Source of the DNA: an uncultured Bacteroidales bacterium
GTDB taxonomy: Bacteria > Bacteroidota > Bacteroidia > Bacteroidales > UBA932
Assembly: GCA_946405435.1 (NCBI GenBank)
Contig: CAMJHF010000010.1
Coordinates: 1 to 64,000 of the forward strand
Length of the DNA: 64,000 nucleotides
Direction: 5' to 3'
Shown here: positions 20,991 to 29,747 of the stretch, piece by piece
Numbering within the stretch: position 1 is the stretch's first letter
Layout of the letters: each line of letters opens with the position of its first letter
Position numbers and translations under genes: made by a program
Notes under the pieces: model-generated
Told to the model about the DNA's origin: nothing
What the model saw: only the letters and a program-made list of their open reading frames with translations
Database searches by the model: none

Positions 20991-22011
20991 ATACGTTCGA
21001 GGTTTCCAGGGGGGCGTCCGCCCAGCGGGAGGCTATCAGGTCGAGGGTTTCGAAGATTTCGTCGGGGTCGGTGGAGGTGACCAGCTTCATGCGGGTGGCC
21101 TTGAAGTCGGGGAGGCCCTTGAAGTAGCAGCTCAGGTGACGGCGCATCTCATAGACGCCGCGGGGTACTCCCTTGTAGCCGATGGACAGGGAGAAATGGC
21201 GCTTGGCCAGGGCGACGCGCTCGGGCACGCTGAGGGGAGGGGCCTGCGTGCCGGTATCGAGGTAATGGCGGATCTCACGGAATATCCAGGGGTGCCCGAA
21301 GGAGGCGCGGCCTATCATGATGGCGTCTACCCCGTAACGGTCGAAGGCGTTTTTGGCAGAGGGGCCGTCGGTGATGTCGCCGTTGCCGATGATGGGGATG
21401 TGGATGCGCGGGTTGTTCTTGACTTCGCCGATGAGGGTCCAGTCGGCGGATCCGCGGTACATCTGCTGGCGGGTGCGACCGTGGATGGTGAGGGCGCTGA
21501 TGCCGGCGTCCTGGAGACGCTCGGCAAGTTCGGGGATGATCTTGCTGTCTTCGTCCCAGCCGAGGCGGGTCTTGACGGTCACGGGCTTGTGCACGGCGTC
21601 CACGACGGCCTTGGTTATGGCCACCATCTTGTCGGGCTCACGCATCATGCCGCTGCCGGCGCCGCGGACTGCGATTTTTGATACGGGGCAGCCGAAATTT
21701 ATGTCGATGATGTCGGCTCCGTGACCGCCGGCAAGCTCAGCGGCGCGGTCGGCCATGCGGGCCGCATCGACCATGTTCTCGAGGATATGACCGTAGATCT
21801 GGATGCCCACGGGGGCCTCCTCTGGGAGGGTCCGCATCTTGGCTATGGCCTTGTCGGCATCGCGTACAAGGCCCTCGGAGGGCACAAATTCGGTATACAC
21901 CATCGCCGCTCCCTGCTCCTTGCAGAGGACGCGGAAGGAGATGTCGGTGACATCCTCCATCGGTGCCAGGAAGAGCGGTCTGGGACCTAAATCCAAATCT
22001 CCTATCGTCAT
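20980..22011 (-). CDS. dusB: tRNA-dihydrouridine synthase
   Basis: The 343-residue FMN enzyme reduces uridines in tRNA. The start LFLAPMEDVTDISFR, catalytic Cys108 in NFGCPV, HGRTRQQMY and IIGNGDI segments are typical of the DusB/NifR3 group. The ATG at 22011 is chosen over a longer frame that would run into the divergent tRNA gene. It is first in the six-gene leftward operon; a -7 box sits 6 nt upstream. Confidence 0.93.
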
Positions 22012-22017
22012 AGTGTA

Positions 22018-22025
22018 CAAAATTA
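22018..22025 (-). promoter_or_regulatory. -7 box TAATTTTG for the dusB operon
   Basis: On the minus strand TAATTTTG matches TAnnTTTG and lies 6 nt from the dusB start codon, so the operon message should have almost no leader. It sits between dusB and the divergent tRNA-Ser. Confidence 0.5.
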
Positions 22026-22050
22026 AATATTTTTTACGAACTTTGCACCC

Positions 22051-22140
22051 GGAGAGATGGCCGAGTGGTCTATGGCGGCGCACTCGAAATGCGCTAAGCG
22101 GGCAAAACCTGCTTCGGGGGTTCGAATCCCTTTCTCTCCG
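22051..22140 (+). tRNA. tRNA-Ser (anticodon CGA)
   Basis: The 90-nt sequence folds into a tRNA with acceptor stem GGAGAGA/TCTCTCC. The anticodon stem-loop is GCGCA-CTCGAAA-TGCGC, giving anticodon CGA. It has the long variable arm of serine tRNAs and a T arm GGGGGTTCGAATCCC. Position 22140 is the discriminator G; the 3' CCA is not encoded. It reads UCG codons. Its last 10 nt plus CC recur at 33827-33838. Confidence 0.95.
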
Positions 22141-22142
22141 CC
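22131..22142 (+). other. Candidate attachment site, left (tRNA 3' end)
   Basis: TTTCTCTCCGCC at the tRNA-Ser 3' end is repeated exactly at 33827-33838. tRNA 3' ends are the usual target of tyrosine integrases, and a truncated integrase lies at the other copy. Two GCACCAAAA/GCACCG-type short repeats at 22206-22221 could be integrase arm sites. This is inference from sequence only. Confidence 0.4.
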
Positions 22143-22148
22143 GAAATT

Positions 22149-22190
22149 AAGCCCTAAGTGTTTTGATTATCAACCACTTAGGGCTTTTTA
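22149..22190 (+). terminator. Rho-independent terminator after tRNA-Ser
   Basis: AAGCCCTAAGTG (22149-22160) pairs perfectly with CACTTAGGGCTT (22175-22186), with a 14-nt loop and a T-rich tail. It would end tRNA transcription. If the island model is right it was brought in by the island. Confidence 0.8.
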
Positions 22191-22266
22191 TTCCCCCCAA
22201 AAAAGCACCAAAAATGCACCGAACCATCATTCTAACCTCCTGTAGGGCACATTCATAGACCAAGTT

Positions 22267-22303
22267 ATTACAAAAAAAGAGACCGTCGTCTGCGTCTTTT
22301 TTT
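22267..22303. terminator. Possible A/T-flanked hairpin terminator
   Basis: An A-run followed by GAGAC, a short GC loop region, then GTC and eight T residues can form an imperfect stem that would work in either direction. It precedes the lipoprotein gene at 22384. Evidence is structural only. Confidence 0.3.
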
Positions 22304-22383
22304 TACCCGGCACTAGGGAAAGCTTCAAAAACCGGGGTCTCTATTTAAGACTAAATGCATACTATAACCAATTCTATAAAAAT

Positions 22384-24789
22384 ATGAAAAAGCATCTTAT
22401 TCTGAACGCACTGTGCATTCTGGCCGTCCTGGCCGCCTGCACCAAGCCCGAACCCGAACCGACACCCACACCCCCAGAGCCTCAGCCTGAGGAAGTTACA
22501 TCGCTCGAAAAGCCGGTCGTCACTGCCACTGCATCCGGCAACACCATCTCGGTGTCCTGGGCGGAAGTCAAGGACGCCAAATCTTACAAGACCGAGTATC
22601 ACAAAGCCGGGGAGGCAGACTTCAAGGCTGCCGGCAGCGGCGCTGAGCGCAACTGCACAATTGGCTCACTCGAGTATTCAACCGAATATGTGGTACGGGT
22701 TCAGGCAATAGCCGGCAAGGTTACCTCCGAATGGTCCGACGAGGTATCCGTAACCACCGGAGAACTGTCCATAAGCTACCCTCTCACAATCAACGACGCT
22801 ACGCTGCTTCTGGTATGGCTTAACGAGTATGCCCCCCAGTGCACCGAGGCCGACATGGTCAAGCTAGGCGCCGACATTGATCTGTCGGACAAAGAGCTGG
22901 TTCCGGCAGCATCTTTTGCCGGCACGTTCGACGGAGGCGGCAAGAGCATACGCAACTGGAGCGCAACCACTCCTCTGTTTACCGAAGTGTCCGGAACCGT
23001 CAAGAATCTGATCATCGACTCCAGCTGCTCGCTTAACGGCGCCGACCAGGGAGACATAGCCCTGATAGCAGGACACTTGCTGCCAGGCGGACAGATCAGC
23101 GGCTGCACGAACAAAGCTCCCATCAACCGCGTCGATTCATTTGCAGGCACAGCCCGTCTGGGAGCCATCGTAGGTTTCCTTGAGGGCAACATAAGCAACT
23201 GCACCAATGAAGGCGCCATAACGCTCAAAAACGTCGCCACTGCCAATGAGCAAGTTATCGGAGGCGTTGCAGGATATATGGCAGGCGAAGCTGCTCCCGG
23301 ACAAGACCGCATAGTCAAGTGCCACAACAAGGCCCCCATTTCCCTTACATACGATGAGACTCCCGGCAAGACATTCCTCGGCGGAGTTCTCGGAGCCAGC
23401 AAGGTAACGGAATTCGCAAACGACGCCCCGGCCAACATGGGCAAGATGAAAGAATGCACCAATGAAGGAGCCGTCTTCTTCTCGATCGGAGTATGCGCCA
23501 CCGGAACCTACGGCAACGTGGGCGGTGTGGCCGGCTACTTTGAAGGAGATATGGAGGGATGCATCAACTCCGGCGACGTGAGCTACATCGTGCCTCTCAC
23601 CAATCCTGAGGTTGCCTGCACACGTCCTTCTGTCGGCGGTGTCACCGGCTATGTAGCATTCAACCTGATTGACTGCTCCAACTCCGGAACCGTAACGCTC
23701 AAAGGCTCATTCGCCAATGCCGGAGGCCTGCAGAGAGGCGCCGGTGCCGATCTGGGCGTACTCTGCGGAGGCGTTGCCGGAGGTGCTTCAGCCAAAGACT
23801 ACACCGAGGAGACCATGGTCTCCGGCTGCCGCAATACAGGTAAGATCGATGTTGACATCATCCAGCCGGCTAGCAACTCCACCGGTGCCGACCTAGGCGG
23901 AATCGTTGGTTTCTGCAACATGCCCATCAAGGACTGCACGAACATCGACGGCGACATGCCTTCTGTGATTTCTTTTAAATCGACCGCACGCTGGACCCGC
24001 GCCGGAGGCGTAGTAGGCTACCAGAACGCGGGCAATGTGACCGGATGCAGCAACGGCAAAGAAATAGTGCTCGATGCCAACTGCACCGTGCAGAACGTCA
24101 ACTGCTCTCAGCAGCTCATGCTTGGCGGTGTCATCGGACATCACCACACACATCTTTACACTATAGGCAACTGTATCAACAACGGCAACCTTACTTATAA
24201 AAACGGCTGGCACAACCAGAAGGGAGCCACTTATTTAGGCGGCATCCTCGGTGGGCGCAACGGCAATTCCGGACATACTATGGACGGATGTAAGAACTTT
24301 GGCAAAATCACCAGCCAGTCAACATCTTACATGATGATCGGCGGCCTTTGCGGAGACTTGTTCGGAGAACTTAAGAACAGCTCCAACGAGGGAGAGATCA
24401 TGGTCACTAACGCCAAAGCCGACGGTGTGTATATCAGCGAGATAGGCGGATTGCTCGGTTATTCGGTCTGCAACCTCGAGGGCAACACCAGCAAGGGTCC
24501 CATCACCGTGAATTCTTCCGATGCCGTGCGTATCGGCGGATTCTGCGGAGCTACCCAATATGCCAAAGTATGGAGCGGCGACACCCTGAGTGCCGTCATC
24601 AGCTCCGACGGCGCCTGCATCGCCGGTGCTTTCCTTGGAGCGATACGCAAGAATTCCATTACCCTTGGAACTCCCGACAAGCCTGAGAAAGTAACCGCCG
24701 ACGCCCGTGTACTCGGAGCCAAGGTCAGCGCGGAAAACCTCATCGGCGCACCTGGAGACCTTGTGGTGGCGAATGTGAACATCGATTAA
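22384..24789 (+). CDS. Surface lipoprotein with FN3 domain and GLUG-like repeats
   Basis: The 801-residue protein has a lipoprotein signal (LAVLAACTK) followed by a proline/glutamate linker (PEPEPTPTPPEPQPEE) and one fibronectin type III domain (about 42-128). About ten repeats of the pattern GGVxGYxxG...xxCxNxGxI follow, of the GLUG/beta-helix type, each with a paired Cys-Asn. Such proteins are usually surface-exposed binding or adhesion lipoproteins. Its stop overlaps the sigma-factor ATG (TAATG), so it is first in the regulatory operon. No catalytic motif seen. Confidence 0.75.
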   Translation: MKKHLILNALCILAVLAACTKPEPEPTPTPPEPQPEEVTSLEKPVVTATASGNTISVSWAEVKDAKSYKTEYHKAGEADFKAAGSGAERNCTIGSLEYSTEYVVRVQAIAGKVTSEWSDEVSVTTGELSISYPLTINDATLLLVWLNEYAPQCTEADMVKLGADIDLSDKELVPAASFAGTFDGGGKSIRNWSATTPLFTEVSGTVKNLIIDSSCSLNGADQGDIALIAGHLLPGGQISGCTNKAPINRVDSFAGTARLGAIVGFLEGNISNCTNEGAITLKNVATANEQVIGGVAGYMAGEAAPGQDRIVKCHNKAPISLTYDETPGKTFLGGVLGASKVTEFANDAPANMGKMKECTNEGAVFFSIGVCATGTYGNVGGVAGYFEGDMEGCINSGDVSYIVPLTNPEVACTRPSVGGVTGYVAFNLIDCSNSGTVTLKGSFANAGGLQRGAGADLGVLCGGVAGGASAKDYTEETMVSGCRNTGKIDVDIIQPASNSTGADLGGIVGFCNMPIKDCTNIDGDMPSVISFKSTARWTRAGGVVGYQNAGNVTGCSNGKEIVLDANCTVQNVNCSQQLMLGGVIGHHHTHLYTIGNCINNGNLTYKNGWHNQKGATYLGGILGGRNGNSGHTMDGCKNFGKITSQSTSYMMIGGLCGDLFGELKNSSNEGEIMVTNAKADGVYISEIGGLLGYSVCNLEGNTSKGPITVNSSDAVRIGGFCGATQYAKVWSGDTLSAVISSDGACIAGAFLGAIRKNSITLGTPDKPEKVTADARVLGAKVSAENLIGAPGDLVVANVNID

Positions 24790-25334
24790 TGAACGGGACT
24801 CAAGAATCGGAGTACATCCAACGTCTGTCGGGCGGGTCATACGAAGTGTTCGATTACTTCTACCTGAAGTATGCCCCGCTCGTCGAGACGTTCGCACGGG
24901 CACTCCTAAAAGATAAATCCATTGCGGAGGATATCTGTCAGGATGTGTTCCTGCGCCTCTGGCTCAGACGGCGCTCGCTGAGGGGCGTGCGTGCGTTCAA
25001 GCCATTCCTGTTCACCATCGTCAAGCATGCTGTCTATGATTACTATTCACGCGGAATACCCATCCCGCTGGAGCAAGGCTTGACCTCTGAAGAACTCCCG
25101 GAACTGTTCGGCGGAGACCTGGCCAGGGAGGAGGACTTGCGCGACGTCATTTCCCTTGCAAGCCTTACCATAGCGGCAATGCCTGAACAACGCAGAAAAA
25201 TATTCCTGATGAGCCGCCGTATGGGCCTGACACAGCAGGAAATAGCAGCCCGGGAGGGAATCTCTCCCAAGACAGTTGAGTATCACATAGGAAGGGCCCT
25301 GGAGCAACTCAAGGCACTAAGCGCCCTGCTTTAA
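24789..25334 (+). CDS. RNA polymerase ECF-type sigma factor
   Basis: The 181-residue protein has sigma region 2 (AEDICQDVFLRLW, then FLFTIVKHAVYDYYSR) and region 4 with a helix-turn-helix (LTQQEIAAREGISPKTVEYHIGRALEQLK). It belongs to the Bacteroidota sigma-70 subfamily that pairs with FecR. The start overlaps the upstream stop by 1 nt, and FecR follows after 13 bp. It probably directs transcription of the SusC/SusD genes when the anti-sigma factor is relieved. Confidence 0.93.
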   Translation: MNGTQESEYIQRLSGGSYEVFDYFYLKYAPLVETFARALLKDKSIAEDICQDVFLRLWLRRRSLRGVRAFKPFLFTIVKHAVYDYYSRGIPIPLEQGLTSEELPELFGGDLAREEDLRDVISLASLTIAAMPEQRRKIFLMSRRMGLTQQEIAAREGISPKTVEYHIGRALEQLKALSALL

Positions 25335-25347
25335 CCACACAATCAAT

Positions 25348-26337
25348 ATGGGCAAGAAAAAGAACATCATAAACCGATTTATGTCAGGCAGTTTCCCCGA
25401 CGAGGTAAAGCTGGCCTTCGGGAGCTGGCTTACCGACCCCGAAGACCAGCAGGAAAAGGAAGATGCCCTCTACAGTGAATGGGAAGCCCTGTCTGCCAGA
25501 GATATAAGCGACTCCACCCTGGAGCGGCGGCGCAAGCTCAACCTTATACACCGCCACATGGAAGGAGAAAAGCAAAAAACACTCAGGAGCCGCTTTATGT
25601 ATTTTGTGGCCGTGGCCGCAGCGGCAGCCCTGATCGCGGGATTTTTCGGCCTGGGCCGGGGAATCCGCTCCCACAGCAACACGCCTTCAGCTACCTCGGA
25701 AGTATGCATGGTGACATCCAGCAATTCAAAGGGCGAATTCCAGCTCCCGGACGGCACATCGGTATGGCTCAACATAGGCAGCTCCCTGTCGTACAACAGC
25801 AATTTTGAAAAAGCATCCGTGAGGGAAGTCAAGCTCGACGGCGAAGCATACTTTGATGTTGCAAAAGACGGACGCTCCTTTGTGGTAAATGCCGGTGACC
25901 TGCAGGTCAGCGTACTGGGCACCCGCTTCGCCGTAAGGCACACTCCCCTGTACGAGCGCGACCAGGTCACCCTCGTGTCGGGTTCCGTGCGCGTGAAAGG
26001 AGAAGGCCTCCAGGCAGTAACTCTTTCTCCCGGCGAGCAATTGAGTTATGACCGCCTGCTGGGCGACAGCACCGTCCGCACGGTTGATACAGGCGACTAT
26101 GTAAGCTGGATACGCTCGCAGATTTCGCTTGAGGACTGCACCTTGGGCAAAGTCATCGAAAATCTTGAGCACCGCTACAGAGTAAAGGTCAGCACGTTGG
26201 GAGACATCGACCTGGACCAGCACATCACACTTAAAATCAACGACGAGAGCAAAGAAAAAATCTTTACCGTCCTCTCCTTTCTCGCCGATTGCGAACTCCG
26301 CATAATCGACGAAGGCAATATAGTCCTGATACGATAA
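25348..26337 (+). CDS. FecR-family anti-sigma factor
   Basis: The 329-residue inner-membrane protein has a cytoplasmic N-terminal part (1-85), one membrane span (about 86-108), and a periplasmic FecR domain (about 120-220, with LPDGTSVWLNIGSSLSY and VRVKGEGLQAVTLSPGEQ). A DUF4974-like C-terminal domain follows (about 250-329, LEDCTLGKVIENLEHRYRVKV). It should hold the sigma factor inactive until it receives a signal from the STN domain of the SusC protein 17 bp downstream. Confidence 0.93.
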   Translation: MGKKKNIINRFMSGSFPDEVKLAFGSWLTDPEDQQEKEDALYSEWEALSARDISDSTLERRRKLNLIHRHMEGEKQKTLRSRFMYFVAVAAAAALIAGFFGLGRGIRSHSNTPSATSEVCMVTSSNSKGEFQLPDGTSVWLNIGSSLSYNSNFEKASVREVKLDGEAYFDVAKDGRSFVVNAGDLQVSVLGTRFAVRHTPLYERDQVTLVSGSVRVKGEGLQAVTLSPGEQLSYDRLLGDSTVRTVDTGDYVSWIRSQISLEDCTLGKVIENLEHRYRVKVSTLGDIDLDQHITLKINDESKEKIFTVLSFLADCELRIIDEGNIVLIR

Positions 26338-26354
26338 TTCACAAAACTTCTCTT

Positions 26355-29300
26355 ATGAATAAACTAGCAAAAACATTGCTTCTGCTGTTTCTGTTGGCCT
26401 CTCCGGTCGTCTCCTGGTCGCAGGAAAGAAAGGTCAGCGGCAGCTGGCAGAATGTGCCGTTACGCACCGTCCTGAACGATCTGGAAAAACAGAGCGGATT
26501 CACTTTTGCCTACCGTACCGCCGAGATTGACTTGGAAAAGCGGGTGAGCGACGAAGCCAAAGGCGAAGATATTCTCCAGCTGCTCGGCAGGATACTCGCT
26601 CCCCAGCAAATGTCGGCAAGTATCGAAGGAACCCAGATCATGCTGCTCCGGAAACGGGGCGAGGATCCCAAGAAGACTGCTCCTTCAACTCCCAAGCGCA
26701 CCTTTTCCGGAACCGTGGTAGCAACCACCGACCGCAGCCCTCTTGCTGGGGTAACGGTGTATGTTAAAGGCACTTCCACCGGCACGCTCACCGACACTGA
26801 AGGCCGTTATTCGCTAACGGTAGGTGCCGATGTCAAGGAAATAACGTTCTCAATGCTGGGATACCTCGACAAAAACATAAAGACCACCGAGAACGACAAC
26901 TACTTCCGCATGGTCTTTCTGGACGAATCGTCAACTGCATTGAGCGAAGCGGTAGTGGTCGCCTTCGGAACCACCCAGAAAAGGGAGTCGATAGTGACCT
27001 CGGTGGAGAGCATCAACCCCGAGCAGCTCAAGTCGCTCCACTCTCCCACCCTGTCACAGTCTTTTGCGGGCAACCTGGCCGGCGTTATTTCCACCCAGTC
27101 ATCCGGCGAACCCGGCTCGGACGGTGCCAATTTCTGGATCCGCGGTATTTCCACCTTCGGCCCCAACAGCAAGCCTTTGTATATCCTCGACGGAATAGAG
27201 GTCGGCGTAGGGGTGCTTGACGGTATCTCTCCGGAATCAATCGAGTCGTTTGCCGTGCTTAAAGACGCTGCGGCGACGGCTCTCTACGGCTCCCGCGGCG
27301 CAAACGGCGTCATGGTCATTACCACCAAGAGCGGACGTACGTCAGACAAGATGTCCATCAACGTCCACTTCAATTCGACGGTAAACACCTTCACCAAGGT
27401 ATCCGAAATCGCCGACGGGATAACTTATATGGAGAACTACAACGAGGCTCTCCGCACCCGCGGCGGCAACGATTATTATCTGCCGGCCAAAATCGAGGCT
27501 GCCAAGCAGGGAATCAACAATTATGAGTACCCGCTTGTCAACTGGTACGATATGATTTTCCGCAAGTACTCTACCGCCCAGAGCGCCGACGTGAACATAC
27601 GTGGCGGCGGAAACCGCGTAAACTACTTCCTGAGCGCTATGTTCGCCAACCAGAACGGTATGCTGCGAAACTCCCCGGAAGTATCGTTCGACACCGGCCT
27701 TAACGCACGCAAGTTCTCATTCCAGAGCAATGTGACCGCCAAACTGACCAACAGCACTACGGCGTCCATAAAGATGACCTCCATATTGTTCTACAAGAAC
27801 ATGCCGTATTACAGCACGCAGCATTATTTTGCCGCGGCTCTATATGCCAATCCCGTAAACGTATCGCCCACATACCCCTCTGAGTGGCTGGGCAACGATG
27901 CCGACTATGTAGTGTTCGGCGGTACCGACGAGTGGGACGGAACCACATCGTGGACCAACCCCTACATGGACCTTTCGGAAGGCTACCGCAAGCAGTTTAC
28001 AGAGAACACCACGACTTCGGTCCGCCTGGACCAGAACCTCGACATGATAACCCCGGGACTCAAACTGTGGGGACAGGCGTCGTTCTATTCCTACACTGCC
28101 GCTACCCTTACTTTCCGCAAGGCGCCTTGGCTCTACCGTCTTCAGGGGATAGATACCGACCCCGTCAGCGGCGAAAAGACCTACTACCTCTCACAGCTGG
28201 GCAGCGAAGGGTCAAAATACATAGGCTCCGCTACTTCATCGAGCGGCTATCGCGAACTTAACCTGCAGACCAACCTCGAATACGCCCGCAGTTTCGGCCC
28301 ACATTCCATAAACGCCGTGGTCCTGTACCACCAGAAGGAACACGTTGACAATCAGGCCTCCAGTTACAACGCCCGCCTGCCCAAGCGCGAGCAGGGATTC
28401 GCCGGACGTCTGTCATACACGCTTCTGGACCGGTACGTACTCGAAGCCAACTTCGGATACAACGGCAGCGAAAACTTCATGAGAGGGCACCGCTGGGGCT
28501 TCTTCCCCTCCATGGCGGCCGGCTGGATCATCTCCAACGAGCCGTTCTGGGACAATCTCCGCAGCACCGTTGACCTGTTGAAGATACGCTATTCCTACGG
28601 CCTTTCCGGTAACGACTACCTGTCGGTACGCTTCCCCTACATCTCTTCGGTCGCAATGAATGTCAACAGCGGTTTTATCCAGGGATCCTGCGCCGACGGC
28701 TTCTATTCCGAAAAGGGTAACGTCGTGAACCTGTGGGGTAACGAAGACGCCACCTGGGAAGTGAGCCGCAAGCACGATATCGGCATCGAATTCGGCTTTA
28801 TGCAACAGCTCAAATTCATCCTCGACATTTTTGACGAAAACCGTACGGGCATATTCATGGCCCGCCAGGTACTCCCCGCCACAACCGGTCTTTCAGGCGT
28901 GTCGCCACGGGGTAATCTTGGCGCAGTGCGCAACAGAGGTGTTGACTTCAGCCTCGAGTACAAGCGCATTTTCAATCCGGACTTTTCCATCAGCGCGCGC
29001 GGCACATTCACCTACGCCCACAACGAAATAACCGACTACGACGAGCCGGAGATCCAGCCTTATCCTTATCAGTCAAAGATAGGCCAGCCGGTATATGCTC
29101 CTTACGGACTCATCGCGGAAGGCCTGTTCAAAGACCAGGAAGACATAGACAACTCGCCTACCCAGACTTTCAGCACCAACTATAAGCCCGGCGACATCAA
29201 GTACAAGAATATGAACGACGACGATGTTATAGACGAGAACGACGCTACCTACCTCGGGCTGCCCACCGTGCCGGAAATCAACTACGGATTCGGCGCCACC

Positions 29301-29732
29301 ATGAAATACAAGTCGTTCGACTTCTCGTTCTTCTTCTCCGGGCGCGACAGGGTATCCATCCTTATGTCCGACGCGGTACATCCGTTCGTCAACAAAACGC
29401 ACCGCGGCTTGAATATGTTCAAATGGGTGGCCGACGACCACTGGAGCGAGAGCAATCCGAACCCCGACGCCAAATACCCCCGCCTTGACTGGGAATACAA
29501 CCCCAACAACATCCCTGCGTCGAGTTTCTGGCTCCGGGACGGTAAATTCCTGCGATTGAAAAACGTGGAGCTTGGATGGACCTGGAAGGAAACCCTCAGG
29601 GTGTACTGCACGGGCACCAACCTGTTTGTCCTGTCTCCGTTCAAACTCTGGGATCCGGAACTGGCAAACGGCGCCGGAGTATCTTATCCTCTTACCAAGA
29701 GCGTTCAACTCGGTCTGCAACTTTTTTTCTAA
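26355..29732 (+). CDS. SusC/RagA-type TonB-linked transporter with STN domain
   Basis: The 1125-residue protein has a signal peptide (1-23) and an STN domain (about 25-95) that contacts the anti-sigma factor. A carboxypeptidase-like domain (about 118-200), a plug with NFWIRGISTFGPNSKPLYILDG and a SusC-type barrel follow. It imports an oligosaccharide or peptide captured by the SusD partner. The STN domain and the preceding sigma/FecR pair make this a trans-envelope signalling transducer. The ATG at 26355 is preferred; the longer frame overlaps FecR. The substrate cannot be told. Confidence 0.95.
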   Translation: MNKLAKTLLLLFLLASPVVSWSQERKVSGSWQNVPLRTVLNDLEKQSGFTFAYRTAEIDLEKRVSDEAKGEDILQLLGRILAPQQMSASIEGTQIMLLRKRGEDPKKTAPSTPKRTFSGTVVATTDRSPLAGVTVYVKGTSTGTLTDTEGRYSLTVGADVKEITFSMLGYLDKNIKTTENDNYFRMVFLDESSTALSEAVVVAFGTTQKRESIVTSVESINPEQLKSLHSPTLSQSFAGNLAGVISTQSSGEPGSDGANFWIRGISTFGPNSKPLYILDGIEVGVGVLDGISPESIESFAVLKDAAATALYGSRGANGVMVITTKSGRTSDKMSINVHFNSTVNTFTKVSEIADGITYMENYNEALRTRGGNDYYLPAKIEAAKQGINNYEYPLVNWYDMIFRKYSTAQSADVNIRGGGNRVNYFLSAMFANQNGMLRNSPEVSFDTGLNARKFSFQSNVTAKLTNSTTASIKMTSILFYKNMPYYSTQHYFAAALYANPVNVSPTYPSEWLGNDADYVVFGGTDEWDGTTSWTNPYMDLSEGYRKQFTENTTTSVRLDQNLDMITPGLKLWGQASFYSYTAATLTFRKAPWLYRLQGIDTDPVSGEKTYYLSQLGSEGSKYIGSATSSSGYRELNLQTNLEYARSFGPHSINAVVLYHQKEHVDNQASSYNARLPKREQGFAGRLSYTLLDRYVLEANFGYNGSENFMRGHRWGFFPSMAAGWIISNEPFWDNLRSTVDLLKIRYSYGLSGNDYLSVRFPYISSVAMNVNSGFIQGSCADGFYSEKGNVVNLWGNEDATWEVSRKHDIGIEFGFMQQLKFILDIFDENRTGIFMARQVLPATTGLSGVSPRGNLGAVRNRGVDFSLEYKRIFNPDFSISARGTFTYAHNEITDYDEPEIQPYPYQSKIGQPVYAPYGLIAEGLFKDQEDIDNSPTQTFSTNYKPGDIKYKNMNDDDVIDENDATYLGLPTVPEINYGFGATMKYKSFDFSFFFSGRDRVSILMSDAVHPFVNKTHRGLNMFKWVADDHWSESNPNPDAKYPRLDWEYNPNNIPASSFWLRDGKFLRLKNVELGWTWKETLRVYCTGTNLFVLSPFKLWDPELANGAGVSYPLTKSVQLGLQLFF

Positions 29733-29747
29733 ATTTGGACTCTGATC

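Noticed and set aside
22201..22245. Small frame continuing from the tRNA region
   Set aside because: The plus-strand frame runs through the tRNA gene and its terminator; not a credible gene.
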